Of a DNA stretch of 64,000 bases, positions 24,284 to 33,380 are shown piece by piece. The stretch covers positions 21,983 to 85,982 of the forward strand of contig NZ_LQIU01000016.1 of NCBI RefSeq assembly GCF_001499995.1. The letters are read 5' to 3'. This DNA comes from Mycobacterium sp. IS-1496. Its GTDB lineage: Bacteria; Actinomycetota; Actinomycetes; Mycobacteriales; Mycobacteriaceae. The position numbers and the translations under genes are program-made. Each line of letters starts with the position of its first letter. The stretch's first letter is position 1. The notes beneath the pieces were generated by a model that saw nothing but the letters and a program-made list of their open reading frames with translations, was not told where the DNA came from and did not search any database.

Positions 24284-24997
24284 ATGCCGAAGCACGCCCG
24301 AGTGACGAAGACTTCAGATCAGAGACAACGAAAGCCGCTCGTCGCCACAGTTCTCATCGCTGCCGGCTTCGGGGGTGCTGCTCTCGTCGCTTCGCCGGAC
24401 CACCCGAGTACAGCCGCCCCGGTTGCGCAGCCGGCGGCAAGCGATGCGGCCACTGTCGACGCCGCGCCCGCCGCCTCCGCCCCCAAGCCGGTGCTCGCGG
24501 CCGCCCCCGCCCCAAAGCCGGTGGTCGTGGCCAAGGACTCCAGCCCGCAGGACATCGTCAGCGCCATCGTGAGCCAGGGCCGGGCCGCCGGGATGACCGA
24601 AGAGCAGATCAAGACCATCATCGCCACCGCGAAGATCGAATCGTCCTTCCGCCCGACGGTGTCCGGCGGTGTGCAGGCCTACGGGGGCCCGGGGAGCGCG
24701 GCCGATGAGGTCTTCGGCCTGTTCCAGGAGAAGGCCAGCTTCGGCACCGTCGCCGAACGCCAAGACCCCAACCAGGCGATCGCCCGGTTCATCACCCGGT
24801 ACACCGAGGCGTTCAAGAAATACGGCATCACCGACGACACCGTGCAGGCCGCCACGCTCGCCCAGAACCCGCAACTGCTCGAGCACCGGCGCGGGATCGG
24901 AACCGGCTACTACAACACCGTCAAAGCCGCGATGGGCGAAGCCGTCGACCTCTACAACCAGGCAGCCGCACCCCCGCCGCAGGTCGTCGTCCGCTAG
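24284..24997 (+). CDS. Secreted lysozyme-like protein
   Basis: A 237-residue exported protein. A basic N-terminus and hydrophobic segment (LVATVLIAAGFGGAALVASP) make a signal peptide, followed by an Ala/Pro-rich linker to about residue 80. The C-terminal domain begins PQDIVSAIVSQGRAAGMTEE and contains ATAKIESSFRP, where the Glu fits the catalytic glutamate of lysozyme-like or transglycosylase-like folds, and later DEVFGLFQEKASFG. A peptidoglycan-cleaving role outside the membrane is inferred from this fold. The ATG at 24284 follows an AGAAGAGAG ribosome binding site; the longer upstream frame has no signal-like start. A second cell-wall-type protein follows 93 bases downstream. Confidence 0.75.
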   Translation: MPKHARVTKTSDQRQRKPLVATVLIAAGFGGAALVASPDHPSTAAPVAQPAASDAATVDAAPAASAPKPVLAAAPAPKPVVVAKDSSPQDIVSAIVSQGRAAGMTEEQIKTIIATAKIESSFRPTVSGGVQAYGGPGSAADEVFGLFQEKASFGTVAERQDPNQAIARFITRYTEAFKKYGITDDTVQAATLAQNPQLLEHRRGIGTGYYNTVKAAMGEAVDLYNQAAAPPPQVVVR

Positions 24998-25090
24998 CTG
25001 GACATCCTCGGTGTCAATTCGTAGCCTTGCCCGGGACATCGACAGCCGGACCATGATCGGTCCTCGACGCCAAGGATCGTGGCAATCCGT

Positions 25091-26191
25091 ATGACCCGGG
25101 AGCGCCCCCTACTTCGGCGAATGGCGTGCGGATCAGCTGCTGTCGTCCTGGTGCTGACCCTGTCGATCGGCGGCGTGAAGGCGGACCCGGCGGCTGACGC
25201 ACTCGCCAAGCTCAACGAGTTGTCCAGTCAGGCGCTGCAGACGCGCGAGGCCGTCACCGCCGCTCAACGCGATGCCGACGCCAAACTGGCTGCCCAAACA
25301 GCGGCCGAAGACCGCCACCGCACCGACGCCGAAGCCCTTGCGGTCGCGAACGACCAGCTCGCGCCCTATCAGGCGGCGGTCGACCGGATCGCGGCAATGA
25401 ACTACATGAGTGGCCAGGACGGTCAGATGGCGGCGGTGCTGACCGCGGCCTCGCCGCAACAACTGATCGACAGGCTGTCGGTGCAGAAGGTCGTCGCCGC
25501 CACCACGGCCGACCAGATGAAGGCGTATCGAGCAACGAAGGAGCGCGCGGCCGCCGCCGCCCAGGCCTCCGGGAGATCCGCCGCGGACGCCCGTGCCGCA
25601 GCCGAGAAGGCCGCCAAGGTGCGCGCGGACCTGCAGGCCAAGTGGAAGGAACTGCTGCGCCAGATCGCCGCCGCGGAAGCGCAGTACGCGGCGCTGACCC
25701 CGCAACAGCAAGCGATCGTCGACAGCGCTCCGCCGCCGAGCGCGCCCCCTCCGGCAGGCCCGGCGATCGCCGCGCTTCCCGGCATGCCTCCCGGCGACGT
25801 CGCACCGCCCCCCGCAGCTGCCGTGCCGGAGCTCCCCGAAGCACTGCCCATGGGTGTCGCATCAGAGGCCGGATTGCAGCCGAACACCATCCTGGCCGCC
25901 AGGGCTGTCAGCCGGCAGTTCCCTCAGATCGCCGACATCGACGGGGTGCGGCCGGATTCGAAGCCGTGGCATCCGAGCGGTCTGGCGATCGACATCATGA
26001 TCCCGAACCCCGAGAGCCCCGAGGGCATCGCGCTGGGCGACCAGATCCTGGCGTTCGCGATGGCCAACGCCGCCCGCTTCGGGTTGCAGGACGTGATCTG
26101 GCGCGGCACGTACTACACGCCGGCTGGTCCGCAGGCGTCAGGCTACGGCCACTACGACCACGTCCACATCACCACGACCCCCCGCCGCTAG
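25091..26191 (+). CDS. Secreted coiled-coil protein with peptidase M15/ARB-like C-terminal domain
   Basis: About 366 residues. The signal peptide (RMACGSAAVVLVLTLSIGG) is followed by a long Ala/Gln/Lys-rich coiled coil (about residues 30-200), like the N-terminal half of mycobacterial Rip-type hydrolases (the YMSGQDGQMAAVLTA and LIDRLSVQKVVAA segments). A Pro/Ala-rich linker then leads to a C-terminal domain with ILAARAVSRQFPQI, WHPSGLAIDIMI and SGYGHYDHVHIT. Its His and Asp residues resemble the metal site of M15-like D-Ala-D-Ala peptidase folds. The NlpC/P60 domain of RipA is absent. An alternative GTG start lies at 25079. Its 3' end overlaps surE by 23 bases. Confidence 0.75.
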   Translation: MTRERPLLRRMACGSAAVVLVLTLSIGGVKADPAADALAKLNELSSQALQTREAVTAAQRDADAKLAAQTAAEDRHRTDAEALAVANDQLAPYQAAVDRIAAMNYMSGQDGQMAAVLTAASPQQLIDRLSVQKVVAATTADQMKAYRATKERAAAAAQASGRSAADARAAAEKAAKVRADLQAKWKELLRQIAAAEAQYAALTPQQQAIVDSAPPPSAPPPAGPAIAALPGMPPGDVAPPPAAAVPELPEALPMGVASEAGLQPNTILAARAVSRQFPQIADIDGVRPDSKPWHPSGLAIDIMIPNPESPEGIALGDQILAFAMANAARFGLQDVIWRGTYYTPAGPQASGYGHYDHVHITTTPRR

Positions 26192-26948
26192 CCAGCCACC
26201 TACGCACGAACTCGCCCTCGTCCGCCTCGACCGACCGCAGCTCCGTCAGTGTCGGGTGCCCGGCGTCGAGCAGTGCGCTGTCGGTGTCGTCCTCCGGCTC
26301 GTCGGACACCTCGACCTCGCCCAGGCGCACGCCCCCGTCGCGCACCTCTTCCACCCGCGTCTGCACCGCCCCGCTCCGGGCCAGCCGCGCGTGGCGGATC
26401 GGACCCAGATCCGCCGCAGGCCGATCCGGGACGTTGAGGGACAGCACGGTGCCGTCGGGGGCGTCGAACAGCAAGTCCAGCACCGGCGCGAGCAGGCCGG
26501 CGGCCGTCTTCCAGTACCGCTCACCGGTCGGATGGAGCGCGACGTCCAGGGAAACCGCCAGCGCGCGGGTGTCGCTGATCTTCGCGGTGAGTGCCGCGCC
26601 GACGGTGCCGGAGTGCAGGACGGCGCGACCGACGTTGGCGCCGTGGTTGATACCGGACAGCACGAGGTCCGGACGGGGATCGAACCACCCGTTGAGCGCG
26701 GCGGCGACGATGTGTCCCGGCTGCGCCTGGACCGCCCATGCCTGCACGTCGAGGTCGTGCAGGTCTCGCTGCTCGACGATCGTGTGGCCGTCCTGGCGGA
26801 CCGCGCTGAGCGCGGCGCTCGCTCCGCTGGCCTGCTCGGCCGGGGCGGCAACGATCACGTCCAACCCGGCCTCCAACGCCGCGATCACCAGTGTGTGCAG
26901 ACCGGGGGAGTCGATCCCGTCGTCGTTGGTCACCAGAGCGAGTGGCAC
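26169..26948 (-). CDS. surE: 5'/3'-nucleotidase SurE
   Basis: A 259-residue SurE phosphatase that removes phosphate from nucleoside 5'- and 3'-monophosphates in stationary phase and stress. MPLALVTNDDGIDSPG supplies the metal-binding DD pair and the GxxSxG loop. PAEQASGASAALS and SGINHGANVG, with its conserved Asn, complete the active site. The start is the ATG at 26948, directly opening the motif. Its stop lies inside the 3' end of the convergent secreted-protein gene. The PfkB kinase gene is 19 bases upstream on the same strand, so the two may be co-transcribed. Confidence 0.95.
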   Translation of the reverse strand: MPLALVTNDDGIDSPGLHTLVIAALEAGLDVIVAAPAEQASGASAALSAVRQDGHTIVEQRDLHDLDVQAWAVQAQPGHIVAAALNGWFDPRPDLVLSGINHGANVGRAVLHSGTVGAALTAKISDTRALAVSLDVALHPTGERYWKTAAGLLAPVLDLLFDAPDGTVLSLNVPDRPAADLGPIRHARLARSGAVQTRVEEVRDGGVRLGEVEVSDEPEDDTDSALLDAGHPTLTELRSVEADEGEFVRRWLASGGGSW

Positions 26949-26967
26949 GCGTCAACCTCCATCAGCG

Positions 26968-27960
26968 CTATTTCCATGGGTGCAGCTCCACCCGCTCGGC
27001 GAGCGTCTCGACGGCCCGTGCGCCACCGGTACCCAGCCCGTGTCGCACGACGTTGAGCGCCCCGCAGGCCGCGCCGATCTGCAGCGCCCGGCGCAGCGGG
27101 CGACCGCTCGCCAGCGCGGACACGATGCCTGCGGTCATGGAATCTCCGGCGCCTGCCGAATCGGCCGGCTCCAACGCCGGCATGCAGATCTCGACGACGT
27201 CACCGCCCCGGGTCCCGTCGCCGTCGGGGTCGCGGTCGTCGAGCAGGGCCAGGGCCGGCGCGGATCCGGACCGGGACACCACGATGGTGCCCGCACCGTC
27301 CTCGCGGATGGACCGCATCGCTTTGACGAGGTCTTCGGGGTCCTCCGACTTCGCCCGGCCGTCGTCGAGGAGCTCCTCGTGGCTGACCTTGATCAGGTCC
27401 GGCTTGCCGGCGAGCACCGCTTCGAGCCGCTCGCCGGAGAGGTCGGCGGCCACCTTGCAGCCGTTGGCGCCGAGGTCGGTGGACAGCCGCCGATAGAGAT
27501 TGGCCGGCACCACGTCGTCCTCCTGTGGCCCGGACAGCAGTACCCGGCCGTGGGTCAGTCCCTCGGTGAGGGTGAGCTCGTAGAGGGAGTCGAGCTCGTG
27601 GCGGTCCAGCGGGCTGCCGTCGGCCTCAGCGATGACCTCACGGCTGCCCGAGCGGCGGTCGTGCACGTAGGAGCCGTTGCGTGCGCTGACCGGCACGGCC
27701 CGCACGGTGACGTCGCGCATGGGCAGCAGGTGTCCGAGCACGTCGCCCGTCTCACCGCCGAGTGCCGAGCACAGCACGACCGGAACCCCGAGCGAGGACA
27801 TCATGCGCGACTGCCAGACACCCTGACCCCCGGCGTGGACGTGGATGTCGGCCGTCCCCGAGCGGTCCTCGACCGTCACGGTGAGAACGGGCAGCGGGGC
27901 GAAGATGACGACGGAATCGCGGCCATCGGGGTTGTCGTCGCGGGGTTTCTTGTCTGCCAT
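26968..27960 (-). CDS. PfkB-family sugar kinase (1-phosphofructokinase-like)
   Basis: A 330-residue ribokinase/PfkB kinase. The substrate side shows HVHAGGQGVWQSRMMSSLGV, where the GGQG takes the place of the usual GGKG or GGNG, and SALGGETGDVL. The C-terminal signature is PADSAGAGDSMTAGIV, whose final Asp is the catalytic base. The middle segment GLTHGRVLLSGPQEDDVV resembles the 1-phosphofructokinase/tagatose-6-phosphate kinase branch. The exact sugar is not determined. The ATG at 27960 (MADKKPRDD) is preferred over the upstream frame start at 28005, which would add 15 residues of non-family sequence. Confidence 0.85.
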   Translation of the reverse strand: MADKKPRDDNPDGRDSVVIFAPLPVLTVTVEDRSGTADIHVHAGGQGVWQSRMMSSLGVPVVLCSALGGETGDVLGHLLPMRDVTVRAVPVSARNGSYVHDRRSGSREVIAEADGSPLDRHELDSLYELTLTEGLTHGRVLLSGPQEDDVVPANLYRRLSTDLGANGCKVAADLSGERLEAVLAGKPDLIKVSHEELLDDGRAKSEDPEDLVKAMRSIREDGAGTIVVSRSGSAPALALLDDRDPDGDGTRGGDVVEICMPALEPADSAGAGDSMTAGIVSALASGRPLRRALQIGAACGALNVVRHGLGTGGARAVETLAERVELHPWK

Positions 27961-28043
27961 GGGCTGGGGGGTACCCACCCGGACATCGACCCATCCGCTG
28001 AGCACCTGGCCGGTTCGACGGCCGCTTCAGCGGGGATAGGACC

Positions 28044-28841
28044 TCACGGATGCAGGTTCCACTGGCCGCAATCCTGGGCCAGGACGTCGTTGACGTCGAC
28101 TTCGTACCCGCCGACCAGCGGGCCCGGATTCGACTTGGTGGCCACGATGCGCTGGTAGAGAACGGCGTTGGGGTGGATCCGATTGCCGGACCACGCCTTG
28201 GTCTGCCACGCCCACACGCGTCCGGGGGTGCGCGAGTTCCCGATCACGCCGTCGACGGCAGCCCAATGACACACGTCGATACCGCCGTAGACACCAGTGC
28301 GTTGCACGCCGAGCACGGAGTTGATCCCCCGAAACCACTGCAGCGCAACGGTTTGCCACGTTTCACGGCTGATGTCCTCGTCGATGGAGAAGAAGATCGG
28401 TGCGCTACGACCGCCACCTGCCGCCGTGTGCAGCTGCCACGCGGCGCGGGCATCCGCGACACCGCCGGCGTACCCCCGCGTGAAGTCCGACGGTGCGCTG
28501 CCGCCGGGCTTCCCGTATTGGTAGTTGCTGATGATCACGAGTCCGGCCTTGGTCAGCGATTCGGCGTAGGGCCTGGTGATCGGTTTGGCGCCGAAGTTCG
28601 TACCGGGACGCGACATCGAGACGTAGTTCACCACCCCGGAGTAACCCGCGGCGCGGATGTGCTCGGCGGGAATCTGGTGCGCGGCGAAGTCGATCAGTCG
28701 TGGTGCGGCAGCCGCCGCCGTGGGTACTGACGCCGCGCCCAGCCCGGCCATCGCCGACGCGGCAGCCGCATAGCGCAGCGCGTCGCGCCGGGACACCGGA
28801 CGCGAATGCCGAAGACCGGACTTCTCCGGCGAGTGATGCAC
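28044..28841 (-). CDS. Tat-exported DUF1906 glycoside-hydrolase-like protein (Rv2525c-like)
   Basis: A 265-residue protein with a twin-arginine signal: SRRDALRYAAAASAMAGLGA, ending in an Ala-rich cleavage region. The mature part starts RLIDFAAHQIPAEHIRAAGY and carries the DUF1906 features GVVNYVSMSRPG, IISNYQYGKPGGS, PIFFSIDEDIS and GVYGGIDVCHWA. DUF1906 adopts a TIM-barrel related to GH25 lysozymes; the M. tuberculosis homologue Rv2525c is Tat-secreted and influences cell-wall properties. The acidic SIDEDI segment lies at the expected active site. Enzyme activity is not shown. Confidence 0.9.
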   Translation of the reverse strand: MHHSPEKSGLRHSRPVSRRDALRYAAAASAMAGLGAASVPTAAAAAPRLIDFAAHQIPAEHIRAAGYSGVVNYVSMSRPGTNFGAKPITRPYAESLTKAGLVIISNYQYGKPGGSAPSDFTRGYAGGVADARAAWQLHTAAGGGRSAPIFFSIDEDISRETWQTVALQWFRGINSVLGVQRTGVYGGIDVCHWAAVDGVIGNSRTPGRVWAWQTKAWSGNRIHPNAVLYQRIVATKSNPGPLVGGYEVDVNDVLAQDCGQWNLHP

Positions 28842-29115
28842 GGCCCGATGTTAACGATGAGACTGGAGTTGACGGTGATGCCTCGCCGAGCCGATTGCGC
28901 TCGAGGTTGCCTTGCGTGGGCGTGTCGATGTCACCGCTCCGAGTACGTCGAGAGCGACAAGCGGCCGCTCGCCTGTTCTCGGTGTCCGTGCCGACTGGCC
29001 GAGTTCGGCCGCCTAGCGCTGTCATCGGATGCCGCCCTTCATCAACTGCCGGGTCGTCAGGACCTCGTGGCCCGCCATCGCTAACGTCACCGTCCTGGCC
29101 GCCGATAACGAAGGC

Positions 29116-29553
29116 ATGACCGTGTCCCGTGCTGTCGGCGCGTTCGCCGTCGCGCTGTCTGCGCCCTGGTGGTGCATGGCGCCGGCCCACGCCGAGGGCT
29201 TCGCGCAACTCGGAGCGGTTCCGGTGGTGGCATCGTCGACGTGCGCCGGGAGCGTCAGCGCCGAGGCGCAGGTGACGCCGGTCCAGGTCGACGATCGGGT
29301 CGAAGACGGCGTCCGCGTGGCGATCCACTACGACGCGGGCATCTACGACGGATCCTGTGCGCTCACCGTGACCGCCGCGTGGACCAACCTCGACACCGGC
29401 GCCTCGGGAAGCGGCGACATCACCGCGGTGTCGACGATCGACGGGCACTACGGCTTCATCGGCTACGCCAACACCACGTTCGGAACGGGCAGCGGCACCG
29501 TGGTCATCACGCTCAGTTCGCATCCGGGTGCCGACATGCGGATCACGGCCTGA
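29116..29553 (+). CDS. Small secreted protein of unknown function
   Basis: About 145 residues beginning MTVSRAVGAFAVALSAPWWC, a signal peptide with cleavage probably after APAHA. The mature part is Thr/Ser/Gly-rich and predicted to be beta-rich, with two cysteines (SSTCAGSVSA and DGSCALTVTA) that could form a disulfide. I recognise no named family. The ATG at 29116 is chosen because it starts the signal peptide; the frame is open further upstream. An immunoglobulin-like or lectin-like sandwich is possible but only a guess. Confidence 0.65.
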   Translation: MTVSRAVGAFAVALSAPWWCMAPAHAEGFAQLGAVPVVASSTCAGSVSAEAQVTPVQVDDRVEDGVRVAIHYDAGIYDGSCALTVTAAWTNLDTGASGSGDITAVSTIDGHYGFIGYANTTFGTGSGTVVITLSSHPGADMRITA

Positions 29554-29823
29554 ACGGTCCTCGTCTCGAACGCCGAACCGGTGCGTGCCGGGAGGACCGG
29601 TGCCGTGATCTGGCGGCGCGCAGGCCGAGTCCACCGGCCTGCTCAAAGACATTGCGCCTCAACCGCTTCCGAGAACTCGCAGGTTGTCCAGCTCGGTCCT
29701 GATCGGATCTCCGGGACGCGGGGTGGTGTCGAGGCCGGATGCGCGCACCCGCGTCCCTTCCACCGCCTGCCGTAGTCAGACTTCTCGACAACGAACACAC
29801 GATCCGTGTGACGGCCCTCACAA

Positions 29824-29839
29824 GACAATGTACGTTGTC
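29824..29839. promoter_or_regulatory. Palindrome GACAATGTACGTTGTC, operator candidate
   Basis: GACAA and TTGTC arms around TGTACG, 37 bases before the likely GTG start of the lipase-like gene. The position and symmetry suggest a repressor site of TetR type. No regulator is adjacent. Confidence 0.45.
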
Positions 29840-29875
29840 AGAGTTCATGTCCGTGTCGAGAGGGAGCCGTCGGCG

Positions 29876-31792
29876 GTGGAAGACGTCAAGCGCGCAAGAA
29901 GCCGCACCAACAGCTGGTCGATCCGCTACGGCATCGCGGCGATCGCGCTGTGCGCGGCGGTCGCCGGCGCGCCTGCGCCCGGCGTGGCGTGGGCCGACGA
30001 CACCGTTTCTGACAAAACCTCGAATGCGACCGCGCAGACGAACCAGGGGTCCGCCGACCGCGCCGACGCCGACAAGCCGCTCGGCGGCGGCGAACCCGAG
30101 ACCGCCGACCCGCGCCCGGCGGACCCACCCGGTACAGAGACCGAGCACGACAGCGCCGAGGTCACCGAGCATGGGCACGATCTCGACGCCGATCTCGGCG
30201 ACCCCGTAGGCGACGGGTCGTCGGACACGACCACACCGGCCGAGGAGATCAGCGGCGGGGAGGCAGCACCGCCGGCGCAGCCCGGGGATGCCACCACCGT
30301 CCCGGAAATCGCCGTCCCGGGAATCGTTGTCCCGGAACCCGTCGTCCCAGAACCCGCCGTCCCGGAACCTGTTGTCCCTAAACCAGACCCGGTCACCGGA
30401 TCTAACGCCGCGCCGGAAGTGGAACCCCTCCGCGACACGCAGGCCGCCGACCAACCGGTGGCGAACCATGGTCACGCGGCGGACGAGAAGGACTTCGCAG
30501 CGGTGGCGACACTCACCCCGCCGACCGAGGTCATCACTGTAGAGGCCCCACGCGAAAAGAAGACCTACCTCGTGGCGGCCACACTGGTCGATGCTGCGGC
30601 GCCCGCGCTCGCCGCTGTCGTCGACCCCACGGTCGACACCGCGCCCAGCCCGCCGCAGCCGTTGTCACCGATCGCCGAGTTGCTCGAGCTGCCGGGCCGG
30701 TTGGTCAACGCCGTGCTCGAGATCCTGGACTTCACCTCGTCGGCGAACAGCCCCAGCCTTCCGATCAGTTTCGCGCCCATCAACGACGCGATCTTCGGCG
30801 CGTTTCGCGAGCTCGAGCGGCAGTTGGGTCTGTGGCGAACGCCGGCCCCGCAACCCGTGGTCCCGACCCTGACGTACACCGGCCCGACGGACCGGCCGAC
30901 TCCGACCGTGGCGCAGTTCCTCAACGCGTCCGCGGCCGGATATGTGCTCGGGGCGACGCCCGGCGGGTTGGTGCCGCTGACCGTCGACGGGTTCCAGATG
31001 TCGTCGACCAACGTCTTCTCGGGCATGGTGGGCCGGGCGTGGGTGACCCCCGAGGGGCAGGTGATCATCGCCTACCAGGGCACGACGGGCGGATCGCATC
31101 TGCTGTTCAACCCGCTCACCACCATCGCTCAGGTGCTCGCCGACCTGCAGGTGGTGTTCACGGGCACAACGCCGTTGGCGTTCCACGACGCCCTCGACTT
31201 CGCCGAAGAGGTGCGCGCCGAGGCTGCCCTGCAGGGCTACAGCGACGAGGACATCTTCGTCACGGGTCACTCGCTCGGCGGCTGGGAGGCGCAGTACGTC
31301 GCGCAGCAGACGGGCCTGTCCGGCATCGGCTTCGAGGCTCCCGGAATCAACACCGTCGTACCCGGCAACGGCGCCGACTCGATGTTCGTCAACATCGGGA
31401 CGTACGGCAGCTCCGCGCCGTACATGGCGACGGATCTGCCTGGCCTGCAACCGTTCATGCCGCCGTACGTGCCGGGCGGGGGAAGCAAACCGCATTTCGG
31501 TCCCATCGTGATGATCGGCGACCCCGCCGCGATGACGCCGTTGTACAACGCCTCTCAGCTGTGGGGGACGAGCCCGATCGGCAGCGTCGTCTTCCTCGTG
31601 GACTACCTCATGAACTTCTTCCAGTACCACCTGCCCGGCGTCCAGGCCTACCACCTCGACGTCACGCCCGACCCCGGCATCGTGCTGTGGCTCGGCACCG
31701 CGCGGGGACCCGTCCACACCGGCTACGGAACCCTGACCATCCCGCAGCTGATGAAGGCCGCGTCGGACGACGGCATTCTCTTCCTGCCCTGA
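29876..31792 (+). CDS. Secreted lipase-like alpha/beta hydrolase with repetitive linker
   Basis: About 638 residues. I chose the GTG at 29876 because GAGAGGGAG precedes it; an in-frame ATG at 29828 is the alternative. A signal peptide (YGIAAIALCAAVAGAPAPGV, then AWADD) leads into a roughly 200-residue acidic, Pro/Thr-rich low-complexity region with tandem VPEP-type repeats. From about residue 300 a folded domain begins. It has AYQGTTGGSHLLF, then EDIFVTGHSLGGWEAQYVAQ, the lipase nucleophile elbow GHSLG, and GFEAPGINTVV. This resembles class 3-type lipases. The surface location and repeats suggest an envelope-associated lipolytic enzyme; the substrate is unknown. Confidence 0.8.
   Translation: MEDVKRARSRTNSWSIRYGIAAIALCAAVAGAPAPGVAWADDTVSDKTSNATAQTNQGSADRADADKPLGGGEPETADPRPADPPGTETEHDSAEVTEHGHDLDADLGDPVGDGSSDTTTPAEEISGGEAAPPAQPGDATTVPEIAVPGIVVPEPVVPEPAVPEPVVPKPDPVTGSNAAPEVEPLRDTQAADQPVANHGHAADEKDFAAVATLTPPTEVITVEAPREKKTYLVAATLVDAAAPALAAVVDPTVDTAPSPPQPLSPIAELLELPGRLVNAVLEILDFTSSANSPSLPISFAPINDAIFGAFRELERQLGLWRTPAPQPVVPTLTYTGPTDRPTPTVAQFLNASAAGYVLGATPGGLVPLTVDGFQMSSTNVFSGMVGRAWVTPEGQVIIAYQGTTGGSHLLFNPLTTIAQVLADLQVVFTGTTPLAFHDALDFAEEVRAEAALQGYSDEDIFVTGHSLGGWEAQYVAQQTGLSGIGFEAPGINTVVPGNGADSMFVNIGTYGSSAPYMATDLPGLQPFMPPYVPGGGSKPHFGPIVMIGDPAAMTPLYNASQLWGTSPIGSVVFLVDYLMNFFQYHLPGVQAYHLDVTPDPGIVLWLGTARGPVHTGYGTLTIPQLMKAASDDGILFLP
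30296..30385 (+). repeat. Tandem repeats coding (V)VPEP units
   Basis: Inside the lipase-like gene, about six degenerate 15-base units (core GTCCCGGAA) encode alternating VVPEP, AVPEP and related pentapeptides ending in VVPKP. Such repeats are prone to length change between strains. Confidence 0.7.
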
Positions 31793-31816
31793 GGGTCAGG
31801 AGGATCCGGTCGCTGA

Positions 31817-33307
31817 TCAGCCTGTGCCGGGCCGTTCGACCAGCGACCAGTACCGCGCTTCCCGCGGCGTCATGTCGGCCGACGTGATGGCACCGAACAC
31901 GGCCGCATCGCTTTCGAATCGGCGGGCGGCGTCCGGGAGCGCGTCGGGGCCTTCCATACGAAAGCAACTGGGCGCCAATGGCCCGAACAGCAGCGCGCGC
32001 CTCAGCTGCGGCCACCGGTCGAGTCGCGGCTCGACCCCGGCCGCGCGCGCGAAGGTGAGAGCCGCCAGGTTCATCCGTGTCTTCTGCGGCATGCCCCGTC
32101 GCGCACGGTATGCGGCGATCCCCGAACGTTGTTCGGCCTCGGTCGGCGGGGCCACGGCGCCGCCCCACGTGTATGCGATCCACCTGGCCTGCAATTCGAG
32201 CGGGACGAAGTAACCACCAGACTGATCCCACATGCCGAGGAACGCCAGCCCCGGCAGGTCGGGATGAAAGGTGTGACGATACGAATCCATGTGCACTGCA
32301 TCGAGGTTCACGACCGAACGGATGTGGTCGCTGAGAAAGGGCATGTGCAACTCGAAGCCCGTTCCGAACACGATCCCGTCGACGTCCTCGGCGGACCCGT
32401 CGGCGAACGTCACGCGGGTCCTATCGACGCTCGCCATCCACGGTCGGATCGAGATGCGCCCCTCCGCCACCAGCGGGAGATAACCCTGGTTGAGGGTGAC
32501 GCCCGCGGCGAAGAGGGACGGATCGGGTGCGGGTGCGCCGTACTGGTCCGGCGTGCCCGCGGCCTCGACGACGATCTCCCTCAGCTGCCGGTCGACCTCT
32601 GGTGCCGGAAGTGCCTCGGCGGCCAGTGTCGCGTACCGGGTGAACATCCGGTGGTCAGAGGGCACGCCGGCGGCGAACTTCGGGAGCACATAGCGCTGTC
32701 TGCGCTGGGCCACGACGACACGCGCGGCGCCCGAAAGCGCGACCTCCGCGGCGATCTCGAGGGCGCTGATCGCGCAACCGGCGACGAGGATGCGCTGGCC
32801 GGCATACGGCAGGGGTCCGCGGTAGTCGTAACTCGACACGGCCGCGGCCGACCCGGTGAAGGTCGCCAGACCGGGGACCGGGGGAATGGCCGGACGATGA
32901 AACCGCCCGGTGGCCACCACCACCCAGTCGAACCACTCGCTCTGGCCGTCACCGCTGATCCGCCAGCCGGCCCCGTCCTGCTCGAGCCGGTCCACCCGAG
33001 AGCCGAAGCGGATGTGTGGGTACAGACCGAACATGTCGGCGTAGCGGTGCAGGTAGTCGAGGATGTCCCGGTTCGACGGGTACACGGGAGCGCGGTCGTT
33101 GTCGAGGTCACTGAAGGCGGTCATCACCCGACTGGTGTTGGTGTGCATGGCCGGCCACACACCGCTGCGTCCCGCGATCCCCGCCCACTGCCCTCCGAGC
33201 GTGGGACTGCGTTCGAAGATCGTCGGGGTGAACCCCTCAGCCTGCAACCACCGCGCGGCGACCAGCCCGCCCGGGCCGGCTCCGATCACCGCGACACGTC
33301 GCCCCAT
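31817..33307 (-). CDS. Flavin-containing monooxygenase
   Basis: A 496-residue FAD- and NADPH-dependent monooxygenase. The FAD-binding motif is VAVIGAGPGGLVAARWL at the N-terminus. The TLGGQWAG segment and WPAMHTNTSRVMTAFSD match the FMO/Baeyer-Villiger group, and VVVATGRFHRP is the linker typical of these enzymes. The second Rossmann site, ILVAGCAISALEIAAEVAL, has Cys-Ala where Gly-x-Ser is common. Flavin monooxygenases of this class oxidise nitrogen, sulfur or ketone groups; the substrate is unknown. The start ATG at 33307 directly precedes the FAD motif. Confidence 0.88.
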   Translation of the reverse strand: MGRRVAVIGAGPGGLVAARWLQAEGFTPTIFERSPTLGGQWAGIAGRSGVWPAMHTNTSRVMTAFSDLDNDRAPVYPSNRDILDYLHRYADMFGLYPHIRFGSRVDRLEQDGAGWRISGDGQSEWFDWVVVATGRFHRPAIPPVPGLATFTGSAAAVSSYDYRGPLPYAGQRILVAGCAISALEIAAEVALSGAARVVVAQRRQRYVLPKFAAGVPSDHRMFTRYATLAAEALPAPEVDRQLREIVVEAAGTPDQYGAPAPDPSLFAAGVTLNQGYLPLVAEGRISIRPWMASVDRTRVTFADGSAEDVDGIVFGTGFELHMPFLSDHIRSVVNLDAVHMDSYRHTFHPDLPGLAFLGMWDQSGGYFVPLELQARWIAYTWGGAVAPPTEAEQRSGIAAYRARRGMPQKTRMNLAALTFARAAGVEPRLDRWPQLRRALLFGPLAPSCFRMEGPDALPDAARRFESDAAVFGAITSADMTPREARYWSLVERPGTG

Positions 33308-33380
33308 CCCGGGAACTGTTGCACGGCCGGTTCCCGCAGGGGACAGATCCGCGCACCCGGCGCGGAAATGCGGGGGACCG

